NCBI RefSeq assembly: GCF_025791835.1
Contig: NZ_JAOXLP010000006.1
Span: 128,613-192,612, forward strand
Source of the DNA: Roseomonas xinghualingensis
GTDB lineage: Bacteria > Pseudomonadota > Alphaproteobacteria > Acetobacterales > Acetobacteraceae
Reading direction: 5' to 3'
Length of the DNA stretch: 64,000 nucleotides
The translations under genes were made by a program, and so were the position numbers. Of this stretch, positions 18,411 to 29,476 are shown one piece after another. The stretch's first letter is position 1, and every line of letters begins with the position of its first letter. The notes beneath the pieces were generated by a model. That model was not told where the DNA came from, ran no database searches, and was given only the letters and a program-made list of their open reading frames with translations.

Positions 18411-19031
18411 ATGCCGGTGCTGATGAACGGCCTGCGTGGCCTCGTCCTTCCCGATCTCGATGCGCCGGCCGCGCTGCCGCATGAGGAGCCGCCGGCGCCG
18501 TCCATCGAGGAGATGCTGGAGGCCGCCCGGCGTGAAGGCCATGCGGCCGGCCTGCGTGAGGGCGAGGTTCGCGGCCGCGCCGCCGAACAGGCATCGCGCG
18601 ATGCGCTGGCCGATGAAGCCATCCGCGTGGCGCTTCTGCAGCTGGAGGCTGCGCGGAAGATGGCGCGCGACATAGCCGATGAGAATGCTCATGCCCTGGC
18701 GGAGCTGCTGGTGGGCATGGTGGATGCTGCCCTTCCCGGTGCCGCCGCGCGCGAGGCCGCGGCGCTGCTGGAGCCGTTGATGCGCGCATTCGGCCCTGTG
18801 GAGGACGCACCGCCCGGCGCCGTGCTGCGCGTTCCCCCCACCCTGCTGGACCATACCCGTACGCGCTTCGGTGCGACCGGCCTGCCGATCGAGGCCGATC
18901 CCAGCCTGCCTGAAGGTGATGCGCGTATCACCTGGCGGGATGGCGGCCTGGAACTCGACCTCTCCCGCCGCCGCGCCGCGCTACGCGAGGCACTGGCGGC
19001 GCTGCACCTGCCCCTGGAGGATGAAGTATGA
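18411..19031 (+). CDS. fliH: FliH-like export regulator
   Basis: 206 residues. EEMLEAARREGHAAGLREGEVRGRAAEQASRDAL has the GxxxG-like repeats and coiled coil of FliH, which anchors and inhibits the export ATPase FliI. The C-terminal half (LEVDLSRRRAALREAL region) fits the FliH/NolV family weakly. Position between fliG and fliN supports the call. One base after fliG; the end overlaps fliN. Confidence 0.8.
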   Translation: MPVLMNGLRGLVLPDLDAPAALPHEEPPAPSIEEMLEAARREGHAAGLREGEVRGRAAEQASRDALADEAIRVALLQLEAARKMARDIADENAHALAELLVGMVDAALPGAAAREAAALLEPLMRAFGPVEDAPPGAVLRVPPTLLDHTRTRFGATGLPIEADPSLPEGDARITWRDGGLELDLSRRRAALREALAALHLPLEDEV

Positions 19032-19342
19032 GCAACGGTTTCGAGCCCGTCGCCGCGAATGAAACCGGCGAAGCCCGTCCCCCCGGTGCCAGCCAGGGCC
19101 TCGACGCGGTCTATGACATCCCTGTGCAGGTCAGCGCGGTGCTGGGGCGCGCGACACTGCAGGTGAGCCAGTTGCTGAAGCTCGGGCGCGGCGCTGTGGT
19201 GGAACTGGACCGCAAGCTGGGCGAGGCGGTGGACATCTATGTCAACAACCGTCTCGTCGCGCGCGGCGAGGTGGTGATGGTGGAGGACAACCGGCTAGGC
19301 GTGACCATGACCGAGATCGTGAAGGCGGACCGCCCGGGATGA
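19028..19342 (+). CDS. fliN: Motor switch protein FliN
   Basis: 104 residues. The SpoA domain is complete: YDIPVQVSAVLGRATLQVSQLLKLGRGAVVELDRKLGEAVDIYVNNRLVARGEVVMVEDNRLGV. It forms the bottom of the C-ring and docks FliH. Four-base ATGA overlaps tie it to fliH before and flbD after. Confidence 0.96.
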   Translation: MSNGFEPVAANETGEARPPGASQGLDAVYDIPVQVSAVLGRATLQVSQLLKLGRGAVVELDRKLGEAVDIYVNNRLVARGEVVMVEDNRLGVTMTEIVKADRPG

Positions 19343-20724
19343 CGCGCCTTCTCATCATCGGCAGCCTGGAGGCGGAGCTGGGCCATGCGGCGCGGCTCGC
19401 GGTCTCGCGCGGCGCAAGGCTGCGCCAGGCGGATGGGGTAACGGGCGGCATTGCCATGGCGCGTGCCGAGGGCTTCGACCTGATCCTCTGCGACGTGCTG
19501 CACGATGTGGCCTGGCTGGTCTCCTCGCTGGAGGCTGAGCGGATCGTCTGCCCGGTCATCGCCTGCGGGCGCAATGCCGATGCGGCGGCGGCGGTGCGCG
19601 CCATCCAGGCCGGGGCGAAGGAGTTCCTGCCGCTGCCGCCGGATGCCGATCTGATCGCCGCGATGCTGCAGGCCGCCGCGGGGGAAGCGGATGCGCCGGT
19701 GCATCGCGATCCCGCCATGGCTGCCGTGCTGAAGCGGGCCGAGGGTGTGGCACGGGCAGAGGCAAGCGTGCTGATCACCGGTGAAAGCGGCACGGGCAAG
19801 GAGGTTTTGGCGCGGCATATCCACCGCCATTCGCGGCGATCGGAAGGCCCCTTCGTCGCACTGAATTGCGCGGCCCTGCCGGAGGCCTTGTTGGAGAGCG
19901 AGCTGTTCGGCCATGAGAAGGGTGCCTTCTCCGGCGCCGTGGCGGCACGGCGCGGCAAGTTCGAGCAGGCGGATGGCGGCACGCTGCTGCTGGACGAGAT
20001 CGGGGAAATGGATCCGCGGCTTCAGGCAAAGATCCTTCGAGCCTTGCAGGAACGGGAAATCGACCGGCTGGGCGGCGCCGGTCCGGTGAAGGTGGATGTA
20101 CGCATTCTGGCAGCCACCAACAGGGATCTCGCCGCAGAGGTGGCGGCGGGACGCTTCCGCGAGGATCTTTTCTTCCGCCTGAATGTGGTGGCGCTGCGAA
20201 TCCCCGCCCTGCGCGACCGGCCGGAAGACATCATGCCCATCGCCGAGCATTTCGCGCGCCGCTATGCCGAAGTGAATGGCTTGCCCCAGCGCCGCTTCGC
20301 GCCCCCGGCGCGCGCGGCCCTGCTGGCACATTCCTGGCCCGGCAATGTGCGGGAACTTGAAAACACGGTCCATCGTGCCGTGCTGCTGGCCGAAGGAGAT
20401 GAGATCGGTACGGAAGCGGTAGAGCTACATGTGCCCGTGCCCAGGACGGCGGCGCCCTCATCCGAATCAGCAGTGCCCCAGCCGTCCCGCAACATCGGTG
20501 TGGGGGCGCTGGTCGGACGGCGCGTGGATGAGGTGGAGCGCGACCTGATCCTGGAGACGCTGACGCATTGCCTGGGCAACCGCACGCGGGCGGCGGAGAT
20601 CCTCGGCATTTCGATCCGCACGCTGCGCAACAAGCTGCACGAATATCGCGCGGCAGGCGCACCAGTGCCGATGGCACCGGGCCAGATGCCCGTGGCGCCC
20701 TTTCCCTACGCGCAGATGGGCTGA
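19339..20724 (+). CDS. flbD: Sigma-54-dependent flagellar activator FlbD
   Basis: 461 residues. A receiver-like N-terminal part (LIIGSLEAELGHAARLAVSRG...) is followed by an AAA+ domain with Walker A GESGTGK at residues 148-154, the sigma-54 contact loop GAFSGA at 195-200 and Walker B LLLDEIGEMD. A Fis-type helix-turn-helix (NRTRAAEILGISIRTLRNKL) ends it. The loop is usually GAFTGA; Ser for Thr is a conservative change seen in some active family members. It would activate the sigma-54 hook and basal-body promoters. It overlaps fliN by four bases. Confidence 0.92.
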   Translation: MTRLLIIGSLEAELGHAARLAVSRGARLRQADGVTGGIAMARAEGFDLILCDVLHDVAWLVSSLEAERIVCPVIACGRNADAAAAVRAIQAGAKEFLPLPPDADLIAAMLQAAAGEADAPVHRDPAMAAVLKRAEGVARAEASVLITGESGTGKEVLARHIHRHSRRSEGPFVALNCAALPEALLESELFGHEKGAFSGAVAARRGKFEQADGGTLLLDEIGEMDPRLQAKILRALQEREIDRLGGAGPVKVDVRILAATNRDLAAEVAAGRFREDLFFRLNVVALRIPALRDRPEDIMPIAEHFARRYAEVNGLPQRRFAPPARAALLAHSWPGNVRELENTVHRAVLLAEGDEIGTEAVELHVPVPRTAAPSSESAVPQPSRNIGVGALVGRRVDEVERDLILETLTHCLGNRTRAAEILGISIRTLRNKLHEYRAAGAPVPMAPGQMPVAPFPYAQMG

Positions 20725-20730
20725 TCGCGC

Positions 20731-22779
20731 ATGCCGTTGCCCGGCTGGCTGCGGAAGCTTGGCGCCTCCACCGATGTGGCGCTGGCGGTCGGCGTGGCCA
20801 TGCTCATCGTCGTGCTGGTGGTGCCGCTTCCGGTTCCGCTGCTGGATGCCGGGCTTGCGCTCTCGGTCACTCTGTCGGTGCTGGTGCTGATGACGGCGCT
20901 GTTCCTGCAACGGCCGCTGGACTTCACCTCCTTTCCGACCATCCTGCTGCTGACCACACTCCTGCGGCTCGCCCTAAACGTCGCCACCACGCGCACCATC
21001 CTGACCCATGGGCATGAGGGGCCGACCTCGGCTGGCCATGTCGTCTCGGCCTTCGGTGGCTTCCTGATGGGCGGGGACGTGCTGGTGGGGCTGATCGTCT
21101 TCGCCATCCTGCTCGTCGTGAACTTCATGGTGGTGACGAAGGGCTCGGGCCGCATCGCCGAGGTGGCCGCGCGCTTCAGCCTGGATGCCATGCCGGGCAA
21201 GCAGATGGCGATCGACGCCGATCTCTCCTCGGGGCTGATCGACGACAAGGTCGCGCGGCAGCGGCGCGCGGATCTGGAGGCGGAAAGCGGCTTCTACGGC
21301 TCCATGGACGGCGCCGCGAAATTCGTGCGCGGCGATGCCGTCGCGGGGCTGATCATCACCGGGATCAACCTTCTGGGTGGAATCGCCATCGGTGCGGGGC
21401 GGCATGGGCTCCCCTTCCTCGAAGCCATTTCCACTTTCGCCTCCCTTACGGTGGGCGATGGTCTGGTGTCCCAGATTCCGGCGCTGCTCACCTCGGTGGC
21501 TGCGGGCATCGTCGTCACCAAGGGCAATACCGAGGGCACGGCAGACAAGGCGCTGGTGAAGCAGCTCGGCCTGGCCAAGCCGCTTTGGATCGCCTCCGGG
21601 GCCAGCGTGATGATGGGCTTGCTGCCTGGCATGCCGCTGCTTCCCTTCCTGATGCTGGCAGGAGGCTTCGCGGCTGCGGCCTGGAACCGGCGCCAGGCGG
21701 ATGAGATTGCCGAGGCGGCGGCCGTACCGGCCACCATCGCGCCAGAAGCGCCGATCACGGAGACATTGCGGATCGACCTTCTGCGGGTGGAGCTTGGCTA
21801 TGGGCTGCTCTCACTCGCCGCGGGCGAGGGCCCGCGCCTGACGGAGCAGATCCGCAACCTGCGCAAGACCGTGGCGCAGGAGATGGGCTTCGTGCTGCCG
21901 AGTGTGCGCCTGCAGGACAACCTGCATCTGAAGCCACATGAATATGTCGTGCGGGTCAAGGAGATCGAGGCCGGGCGCGGCGAGTTGCGCATCCCGATGC
22001 AACTCGCCATCGATCCCTCCGGCCGGCGCCCCGACATGCCAGGCGAACCCTGCGAGGAACCGACCTTCGGGTTGCCTGCCCTCTGGATCGAGGAGCACCG
22101 CAAGGAGGAGGCCCTGGCACGCGGCTGCACGGTTGTGGACGGCGCGGGCGTGCTGGCGACGCATCTCACGGAGATCGTGCGCGAGCACATGCCCGAGTTA
22201 CTGAGCCATGCCGAGGCGCAGAAGCTGCTGGACGATCTGCCCGCAGAGCACGCGAAGCTGCTCTCTGACCTGATCCCGGCGCAGATCACCACCGGTGGCG
22301 TGCAGCGCGTGCTGCAGGCTCTGCTGGCGGAGCGTGTTTCGATCCGGGACCTGCCCACCATCCTGGAGGGCATCCAGGAAGCGATGGCGGCAGGTGCGCG
22401 CGGCGTGCCGGCGCTGGTTTCGGTGGTGCGGACGCGGCTGGCGCGGCAGCTTTCGGATGCGGCGCGGGGACCAGGGGGATATGTGCCGCTGATCTCGCTT
22501 TCCGCTGAGTGGGAGCAGGCCTTCGCCGAGGCGCTCGTGGGTCCGGGCGATGAACGCCAGCTCGCCATGGCACCGTCCCGCCTGCATGAATTCATGAACC
22601 GCCTGCGCGATGCCTTCGATAGCGCGACGGCACAGGGTGAATCCCCCGTGCTGGTGTGCAGCCCGGGTGTGCGCGCCCATGTGCGCGCCATCGTGGAACG
22701 CTTCCGTCCCTCCACCGCCGTGATGGCACAAACAGAGATCCACCCCCGCGCGCGCATCCGCACGGTGGGCGCCATCTGA
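20731..22779 (+). CDS. flhA: Flagellar export gate protein FlhA
   Basis: 682 residues. About eight transmembrane helices fill residues 1-310, including the FHIPEP-type signature region TTRTILTHGHEGPTSAGHVV and GFLMGGDVLVGLIVFAILLVVNFMVVTKG. The cytoplasmic C-terminal half forms the nonameric docking ring. It follows flbD by six bases. The other gate genes (flhB, fliP, fliQ, fliR) are not in this window. Confidence 0.96.
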   Translation: MPLPGWLRKLGASTDVALAVGVAMLIVVLVVPLPVPLLDAGLALSVTLSVLVLMTALFLQRPLDFTSFPTILLLTTLLRLALNVATTRTILTHGHEGPTSAGHVVSAFGGFLMGGDVLVGLIVFAILLVVNFMVVTKGSGRIAEVAARFSLDAMPGKQMAIDADLSSGLIDDKVARQRRADLEAESGFYGSMDGAAKFVRGDAVAGLIITGINLLGGIAIGAGRHGLPFLEAISTFASLTVGDGLVSQIPALLTSVAAGIVVTKGNTEGTADKALVKQLGLAKPLWIASGASVMMGLLPGMPLLPFLMLAGGFAAAAWNRRQADEIAEAAAVPATIAPEAPITETLRIDLLRVELGYGLLSLAAGEGPRLTEQIRNLRKTVAQEMGFVLPSVRLQDNLHLKPHEYVVRVKEIEAGRGELRIPMQLAIDPSGRRPDMPGEPCEEPTFGLPALWIEEHRKEEALARGCTVVDGAGVLATHLTEIVREHMPELLSHAEAQKLLDDLPAEHAKLLSDLIPAQITTGGVQRVLQALLAERVSIRDLPTILEGIQEAMAAGARGVPALVSVVRTRLARQLSDAARGPGGYVPLISLSAEWEQAFAEALVGPGDERQLAMAPSRLHEFMNRLRDAFDSATAQGESPVLVCSPGVRAHVRAIVERFRPSTAVMAQTEIHPRARIRTVGAI

Positions 22780-22820
22780 CCTTCACCTTCCGGCAACCCT
22801 GAAGGGTTCAGCATCGCCTC

Positions 22821-23714
22821 ATGCGGCTCCGAGTCTTCCGTGCAGCCAGAATGGCCGAGGCAATGGCGGAATGCCGCCAGGTGCTGGGGCCAGACGCGCT
22901 GATCCTCTCCACGCGGCGTACCGCCACGGGGGTAGAGGTGACGGCTGCGCTGGAACCGGCGGAGGAGCCCCCTCCCCTGCCACCGCCCCTACCCGCCGTG
23001 CCGGATCTGCTGGCGCGGCATAACATCCCCGCGCCGCTGCGGGCCCAGATCGGCAATGGCCAGGCAGAGGCGGTCGCCCGTGCGCTGCGTTTCGGGACGC
23101 TGCCCGATGGGATGGAGCGCCCGCTCGCCCTAATCGGGCCGCCCGGTGCGGGAAAGACGCTCAGCTGCGCCAAGCTTGCCACGCGGATGGTGCTGAACCG
23201 CGCCGCGCCGCTGGTCGTCACCGCGGATTCACAACGCGCGGGGGCGGTTGAGCAGATCGCGGCCTTCACGCGGGTTCTGGGCGTCACCCTGGCCATGGCG
23301 GGTACAGGGGCACAGCTCGCCTCGGCCCTGGCGCGGCGGAAGGCGGGCCAGCCCATGCTGCTCGACACAGCCGGCTGCGACCCTTTCGACCCGGCGCAGG
23401 CGGAACAACTTCTTGCCCTGCTGCGCGTGACCGATGCGGCACCTGTCCTCGTCCTGCCCGCGGGGCTGGATGCGGAGGAGGCGGCCGAGACGGCGCGGGC
23501 CTTCGCTGCGCTGGGCGCCCGCCACATGCTGCCGACGCGGCTGGACGGCGCCCGCCGCCTGGGTGGTGTCCTCGCCGCCGCCTTCGCCGGCCCCCTGACG
23601 CTGACAGAGGCCGGAACCGGTTCCGGCGCGGCGGATGGTCTCACCCCCCTCACCCCCGCCTGGCTCGCGGAGCGCCTGCATGGCCTCGCCCGCCCTGCGC
23701 AGGAGGCTGCATGA
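22821..23714 (+). CDS. flhF: Short FlhF-like SRP-type GTPase
   Basis: 297 residues. The FlhF start MRLRVFRAARMAEAMAECRQVLGPDALILSTR is intact. The GTPase has Walker A GPPGAGKT at residues 106-113, LVVTADSQRAGAVEQ and LLDTAGCDPFD. FlhF places the flagellum at the pole together with FlhG. It is shorter than most FlhF proteins, with a brief Pro-rich linker in place of the long basic middle and little left of the N domain, so its regulation may differ. Overlaps flhG by four bases. Confidence 0.85.
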   Translation: MRLRVFRAARMAEAMAECRQVLGPDALILSTRRTATGVEVTAALEPAEEPPPLPPPLPAVPDLLARHNIPAPLRAQIGNGQAEAVARALRFGTLPDGMERPLALIGPPGAGKTLSCAKLATRMVLNRAAPLVVTADSQRAGAVEQIAAFTRVLGVTLAMAGTGAQLASALARRKAGQPMLLDTAGCDPFDPAQAEQLLALLRVTDAAPVLVLPAGLDAEEAAETARAFAALGARHMLPTRLDGARRLGGVLAAAFAGPLTLTEAGTGSGAADGLTPLTPAWLAERLHGLARPAQEAA

Positions 23715-24460
23715 GCATGCCAAGACTGATCGGAATCGCCTCGGGCAAGGGGGGCGTGGGCAAGACGGCGCTGGCGATCGGCCTGACCCAGGCGCTGGCC
23801 CAAGCGGGACGGCGCGTGCTGCTGGCCGATGGCGATCTGGGGCTGGCGAATGTCGATGTGCAGCTCGGTCTCACTGTGCGGCACGATCTGATGGCGGTGC
23901 TGGCTGGCGATGTGACGCTGCGCGAGGCCGCCATTGCCCGGCCGGAGGGTTTCGAGGTGCTGCCGGGCCGCTCCGGCTCCGGCGGGCTGGCTGCGCTCGA
24001 TCCCGCCTGGATCACCCGTTTCCTGGCGCTGCTACGGCGCTCACCGCATGACGATGTGGTGCTGGATATCGGCGCCGGGCTGGACCCGGTGCCACGGCGA
24101 CTTTCGGCAGGCTGCGACACGCTGCTGGTGGTGGCGACGGATGAACCGACCAGCCTGACGGATGCCTATGCGGTGCTGAAGCTGCTGGCGCGGGACGCAC
24201 CCCGGGCGGATGCGCGGGTGGTGGTGAACCTGGCCACGGATGCCGCCCAGGGCGCGCGCACCCATGCCGCTCTGGACCGCGCCTGCCGGGGCTTTCTCGG
24301 GCGCGGCGTGGCGCTGGGCGGGGTGGTTCGGCGGGATGCGCGGATGCGCGACGCCATCCGCCACCAGCTGCCATTGCTGACCCGGCATCCCGGCTGCAAT
24401 GCTGCGCGGGACATCGAGGCTCTGGCGGCCGGGCTGGTGGCATCGCGTGCCGCCGCCTGA
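23711..24460 (+). CDS. flhG: MinD/ParA-type ATPase FlhG (FleN)
   Basis: 249 residues. The deviant Walker A GKGGVGKT is at residues 12-19 and the MinD-type DGDLGLANVDVQLGL follows. FlhG counters FlhF and limits flagellar number. C-terminal residues are short, with no obvious long amphipathic membrane helix of the MinD type. Its stop abuts the end of the convergent TPR-methyltransferase gene (TGA/TCA adjacent), closing the flagellar island. Confidence 0.9.
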   Translation: MSMPRLIGIASGKGGVGKTALAIGLTQALAQAGRRVLLADGDLGLANVDVQLGLTVRHDLMAVLAGDVTLREAAIARPEGFEVLPGRSGSGGLAALDPAWITRFLALLRRSPHDDVVLDIGAGLDPVPRRLSAGCDTLLVVATDEPTSLTDAYAVLKLLARDAPRADARVVVNLATDAAQGARTHAALDRACRGFLGRGVALGGVVRRDARMRDAIRHQLPLLTRHPGCNAARDIEALAAGLVASRAAA

Positions 24461-25681
24461 TCAGCCCCGGTGCAGCAGCAGCAGCGTGCCAGCCACCGGC
24501 GTGCCGCGCTCCTCGCGCAGCACCACATCCTCGCGCGCCACCAGCTGGAGGGAGGTGGCATCGGCCAGGGCCAGGACATGGGCCGGGTTGTGGCGGTAAC
24601 GCATGCCCTCTCCCAGGGCAAAGGGCGTCGCCTCGCCGGTCTCGATGCTGAAGGCGGCATGGCCACCGGGGCGTAGAGAGGCGGCCATGGCGTTCAGGGC
24701 CGGGCGGAGGTCGCCCAGGTAGTTCAGCACATCCGCCGCGGCCACCAGGTCGAAGCTCTTCGGATGCTCCGCCAGATAGGCGACCAGCTCCGCCTCCTGC
24801 AGCACGTCGTAGATGCCGTGCTTGCCGGCCTGCTCCAGCATGCGGGGAGAGAGGTCCACGCCGCTCAGCCGCCGTGCCCAGGGCCGCAGCGCCAGGCCTG
24901 AGAGGCCGGTGCCGCAGCCGATATCCAGCACATCCAGCGCCTCCCCCGGCGGGATGCCAGCGCCCTCCAGCAGCTTCGCCAGCGCCGCCGGCGTGCGGTA
25001 GCCGAGCTGGCCGGTCAGCTCCGCCTCGAAGCGCGGGGCATAGGCGTCGAAGAGATTGCGGATATAGGCCTCGGTCGGCCGGGCCGGCGCCTTGCCCTCG
25101 CCGAGAGAGGCGAGAAGAAGGCGGGCCTGGGCGCCCACCTCGCCACCGGCTGAAAGGGCGCGGCGGGCAGCCTCGGCCGCGCCGGAGGCGCCTGCCTCAC
25201 GCAACCCATGGGCAAGGGCAAGCTGCGTCTCGGGATCGCCCGGGGCCATGGCGGCCGCCTGGCGCAGATGCGGCAGAGCCTCCCCGACCCGCCCCAGGGC
25301 GCAGAGCGCCTGCCCCAGGTTTCGGCGGGTGACGACATCCTCCGGACGGATGGAGAGGACCCTGCCGAAGATCGCCACCGCCTCATCCAGCCGGCCTGCC
25401 TCCGCAAGCGTGGCGCCACGTGCTGCGAGGAAGATCGGGGATTTCGGATTCGCCGCCACGGCGCGGGCGGAAAGGTCGAGCGCCAGCTCCAGGTCCCCCA
25501 CCTGCCGAGCCAGGATGCCCAACAGATTCGTCCCATTGGGCTCTTCCGGATCCAGCGTCAGCGCCTGGCGATAGAAGGCGATGGCTCCTTGCACATCGCC
25601 GATCCCATGGCGTGCGATACCCTCCCGCACCAGCGCAGCGGCCTTCTGCCGGGGAGTGGGGGGCGTGGTCGGCTGCTGCAT
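24461..25681 (-). CDS. TPR-repeat SAM methyltransferase
   Basis: 406 residues. The N-terminal half has about four tetratricopeptide repeats (GDVQGAIAFYRQALTLDPEEP, then GDLELALDLSARAVAANPKSP, GRLDEAVAIFGRVLSIRPED and GRVGEALPHLRQAAAMAPGD). The C-terminal half is a class I methyltransferase with the SAM motif DVLDIGCGTG near residues 250-259. The start at 25681 follows GGAGCAG; the frame extends upstream without signal. Such fusions are common in this group, but the target is unknown. Its tail-to-tail position with the flagellar genes does not prove a flagellar role. Confidence 0.82.
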   Translation of the reverse strand: MQQPTTPPTPRQKAAALVREGIARHGIGDVQGAIAFYRQALTLDPEEPNGTNLLGILARQVGDLELALDLSARAVAANPKSPIFLAARGATLAEAGRLDEAVAIFGRVLSIRPEDVVTRRNLGQALCALGRVGEALPHLRQAAAMAPGDPETQLALAHGLREAGASGAAEAARRALSAGGEVGAQARLLLASLGEGKAPARPTEAYIRNLFDAYAPRFEAELTGQLGYRTPAALAKLLEGAGIPPGEALDVLDIGCGTGLSGLALRPWARRLSGVDLSPRMLEQAGKHGIYDVLQEAELVAYLAEHPKSFDLVAAADVLNYLGDLRPALNAMAASLRPGGHAAFSIETGEATPFALGEGMRYRHNPAHVLALADATSLQLVAREDVVLREERGTPVAGTLLLLHRG

Positions 25682-25946
25682 CAGCTGCTCCGGGAAAAAG
25701 CTGCTCCGGCCAAAGCCGGGATGAGCGGGGTTGGTCCGGCTGATTCGGGGCACGGAAACGGCACCCAGAATGGCATGGCGGCCCGTTACGCCGCCATCCA
25801 GCCTGGCCCCGCAGCGACCGTCCGGCTTCGGATTGGTGCTCGCGGCAACCCTGGCGAAGCCGGCGGATCAGTGCCTTGCCAGTGCCCGGGAGCTCACCGA
25901 CATGCTGCCGCCACCGGTGATCGGGGCAGGCTGAGGCCTGCGTGCC

Positions 25947-27289
<1,343 letters not shown>

Positions 27290-27317
27290 CTCTCAGATCT
27301 CCTGTTTCAGGCCGCGC

Positions 27318-27632
27318 TCAGGCCGCGAAGTCGCCAATGCGCAGAACGGTGTAGTTCTGGCGATGGCCATTCTTGCGGCGGCTGTTCTGCCGGCGGCGCT
27401 TCTTGAAGATGATCACCTTGTCGCCGCGCTTCTGCTCCAGGACCGTGGCGGTCAGGGAGACGCCGGGGACAGTCGGGGCGCCGACGGTCAGGCCAGACTC
27501 GCCACCGATGGCCAGCACATCGTGGAAAGTCACGGTGGCGCCGGTTTCGGCCTCCAGCTTCTCCACGGTGAGCACGGCGTTCGGGGTGACGCGGTACTGC
27601 TTCCCGCCGGTGCGGATCACTGCGTAGGTCAT
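27318..27632 (-). CDS. rplU: Ribosomal protein bL21
   Basis: 104 residues starting [15 protein letters not shown] at 27632. The C-terminal [24 protein letters not shown] is the RNA-binding signature. The longer frame to 27674 lacks conserved residues. First gene of the rplU-rpmA message. Confidence 0.98.
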   Translation of the reverse strand: MTYAVIRTGGKQYRVTPNAVLTVEKLEAETGATVTFHDVLAIGGESGLTVGAPTVPGVSLTATVLEQKRGDKVIIFKKRRRQNSRRKNGHRQNYTVLRIGDFAA

Positions 27633-27726
27633 GGGGGTGCGGTCCGCCTTCGTCTCGGCTCTTCGGTCGTGCAAGAACCGGCGTGGCCCGCGCCCTGAAT
27701 GGGGGGCCTCACCGGAAGAGTGGCGG

Positions 27727-27756
27727 CCTATAGCGGGGGTGGAGCGCGGGAGTCAA
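27727..27756 (-). promoter_or_regulatory. Sigma-70 promoter for rplU-rpmA
   Basis: On the minus strand TTGACT (27751-27756), an 18-base spacer and TATAGG (27727-27732). It gives a leader of roughly 90 bases before rplU, long enough for a leader structure, though none is obvious. Confidence 0.7.
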
Positions 27757-27849
27757 CTCCCATGGCTGCCACAGGCGGCGCGAGAGAAAGCCTCCCTGGC
27801 CCTTGCCGGGCTGGGAAGGCATATCGAAGACATCGGCTCGGCTCTCGGA

Positions 27850-27878
27850 TTGCGCGCTGCCGCGCGGCGCATTATAGG
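27850..27878 (+). promoter_or_regulatory. Sigma-70 promoter for tRNA-Ser
   Basis: TTGCGC (27850-27855), 17-base spacer, TATAGG (27873-27878), 14 bases before the tRNA. It has the same layout as the tRNA-Pro promoter. Confidence 0.6.
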
Positions 27879-27892
27879 GCCGTCCACGCGCC

Positions 27893-27983
<91 letters not shown>

Positions 27984-28107
27984 CGTCCTTTCCCTCCCCT
28001 TCCCAAAATGTCTCGCCCATTCCGGCGCTTAGGCGGAAATAGGGGCATTTTAGCGCCCTTCGGATGGGTCCGCCGTCCCATCAGGTCCCACTCGATCGCC
28101 ATTTTTT

Positions 28108-28148
28108 CCGGGTAAAAGACCGGGTAACGTCGCGCCAGGACCGGGTAA
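28108..28148 (+). repeat. Three CCGGGTAA direct repeats, candidate integrase arm sites
   Basis: CCGGGTAA at 28108-28115, 28120-28127 and 28141-28148, the last two as GACCGGGTAA. They lie between the tRNA-Ser core and the int gene, and the third ends on the first base of the int ATG. Integrases with an N-terminal arm-binding domain, like this one, use such repeats; occupancy would also cover the int start. Confidence 0.55.
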
Positions 28149-29476
28149 TGGAGCGGGGCGTGCTTACAGATCGGCAGATCAAGACGGCAACGGCACGCGA
28201 AAAGCTCTACCGCCTGGCGGATGGAGGAGGCCTGCACCTGCAGGTCATGCCGAGCGGCTCGAAGCTCTGGCACTACCGCTACCAGCTCGCCGGAAAGGAG
28301 AAGACCCTCTCCATCGGCACTTACCCTGACGTGACCCTGGCCCAGGCCCGGGAAGCCCGCGACGACGCTCGGCGCCTGGTGCGCGAAGGCCGCGATCCGA
28401 GCACGGAGAAGCGGCTGCGCCGGGTTGCGCGCGTGGAGGCCAGCGCCATTACCTTTGAGGCGGTGGCGCGCGCCTGGCACGAGCAGCTGAAGGGAACCTG
28501 GGCGCCCCGACATGCCTGGGACGTGCTCAATAGCCTGGAGGTGGACGTCTTTCCCGATCTGGGAGCCCTCCCCCTCCGCGACATCACGCCACCCATGGTC
28601 CTGACCGTCCTGAGGCAGATCGAGGATCGGCCAGCCATCGAGACGGCCCACCGGGTGTGCCAGCGGATATCCGCTGTCTTCATCCACGCCATCGCCTCAG
28701 GCCAGGCTGAGACAGATCCTGCGGCAGTGGTCCGCAAGGCTCTGAAGCCGGTGAAGCGCGGCCGCCAGCCTGCCCTGACCAAGATCGATGAGGTGCGACA
28801 GGTCCTGCACGATGTGGATGCCCAGGCGGCGCACCCCGTGACAAAGCTCGGCCTGCGCTTCCTGGCGCTGACAGCGGCGCGCCCTGGCGAGGTGGCAGGA
28901 GCCCGCTGGGAAGAGCTGGAGGAACTGGATGGTCAGGAGCCGGTCTGGCGTATCCCCAAGGAGCGCATGAAGGGGCGGGACGAGAAGCGCCGCGAGCATG
29001 TGGTGCCGCTGACGCCGGCGGCAGTGGCGGTGGTGCGGGCCCTGGAGGATCTGACCGGGCGGTCCCCCTTCCTCTTCCCGAACAACCGCCACTTCCACCG
29101 GCCCATGAGCGAGAACGCTCTCGGCTACCTGCTCAACCGGGCCGGCTACCATAGCCGCCATGTCCCGCACGGTTGGCGCGCGGCTTTCTCCTCCATCATG
29201 AACGAACGCTTCCCGGCCGACCGGGCCATCATCGACCTGATGCTGGCCCATGTGCCGAAGGATAAGGTGGAGGCAGCCTATAATCGCGCGCTGCACATGC
29301 CCCGGCGGCGCGAGCTGGCTCAAGCCTGGGCCGACATGCTCATGGAGGGCATGCCGGCAGCTGGGGCGCTCCTGAATGGCCCGCGTCGGACGCCTAAGAT
29401 GCCCGCGGCCGCCCCGGTCGCCGCCGCGTCGGTGGCGGCTCCGGCGCCGCGCCCTGGGCGGGCACGGGCGGCATAG
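28148..29476 (+). CDS. int: Prophage tyrosine integrase, P4/DUF4102 type
   Basis: 442 residues. The N-terminal arm-binding domain ([28 protein letters not shown], then [17 protein letters not shown]) is the DUF4102 type. The catalytic set is R245 (TAARPGE), H341 and R344 (PHGWRA), H368 (LAHVP) and Y378 (AAYNR). It catalyses integration and excision, most likely at tRNA-Ser. The ATG at 28148 fits the family start; the frame is open to 28064. The 3' end is an Ala/Pro-rich tail that overlaps the convergent alpA-like gene by 83 bases. Confidence 0.95.
   Translation: MERGVLTDRQIKTATAREKLYRLADGGGLHLQVMPSGSKLWHYRYQLAGKEKTLSIGTYPDVTLAQAREARDDARRLVREGRDPSTEKRLRRVARVEASAITFEAVARAWHEQLKGTWAPRHAWDVLNSLEVDVFPDLGALPLRDITPPMVLTVLRQIEDRPAIETAHRVCQRISAVFIHAIASGQAETDPAAVVRKALKPVKRGRQPALTKIDEVRQVLHDVDAQAAHPVTKLGLRFLALTAARPGEVAGARWEELEELDGQEPVWRIPKERMKGRDEKRREHVVPLTPAAVAVVRALEDLTGRSPFLFPNNRHFHRPMSENALGYLLNRAGYHSRHVPHGWRAAFSSIMNERFPADRAIIDLMLAHVPKDKVEAAYNRALHMPRRRELAQAWADMLMEGMPAAGALLNGPRRTPKMPAAAPVAAASVAAPAPRPGRARAA

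Noticed and set aside
25731..25934. Small open frame of 67 codons between the methyltransferase and obgE
   Set aside because: No ribosome site, no family and no coupling to neighbours. The 265-base gap probably holds only promoters for the methyltransferase gene.
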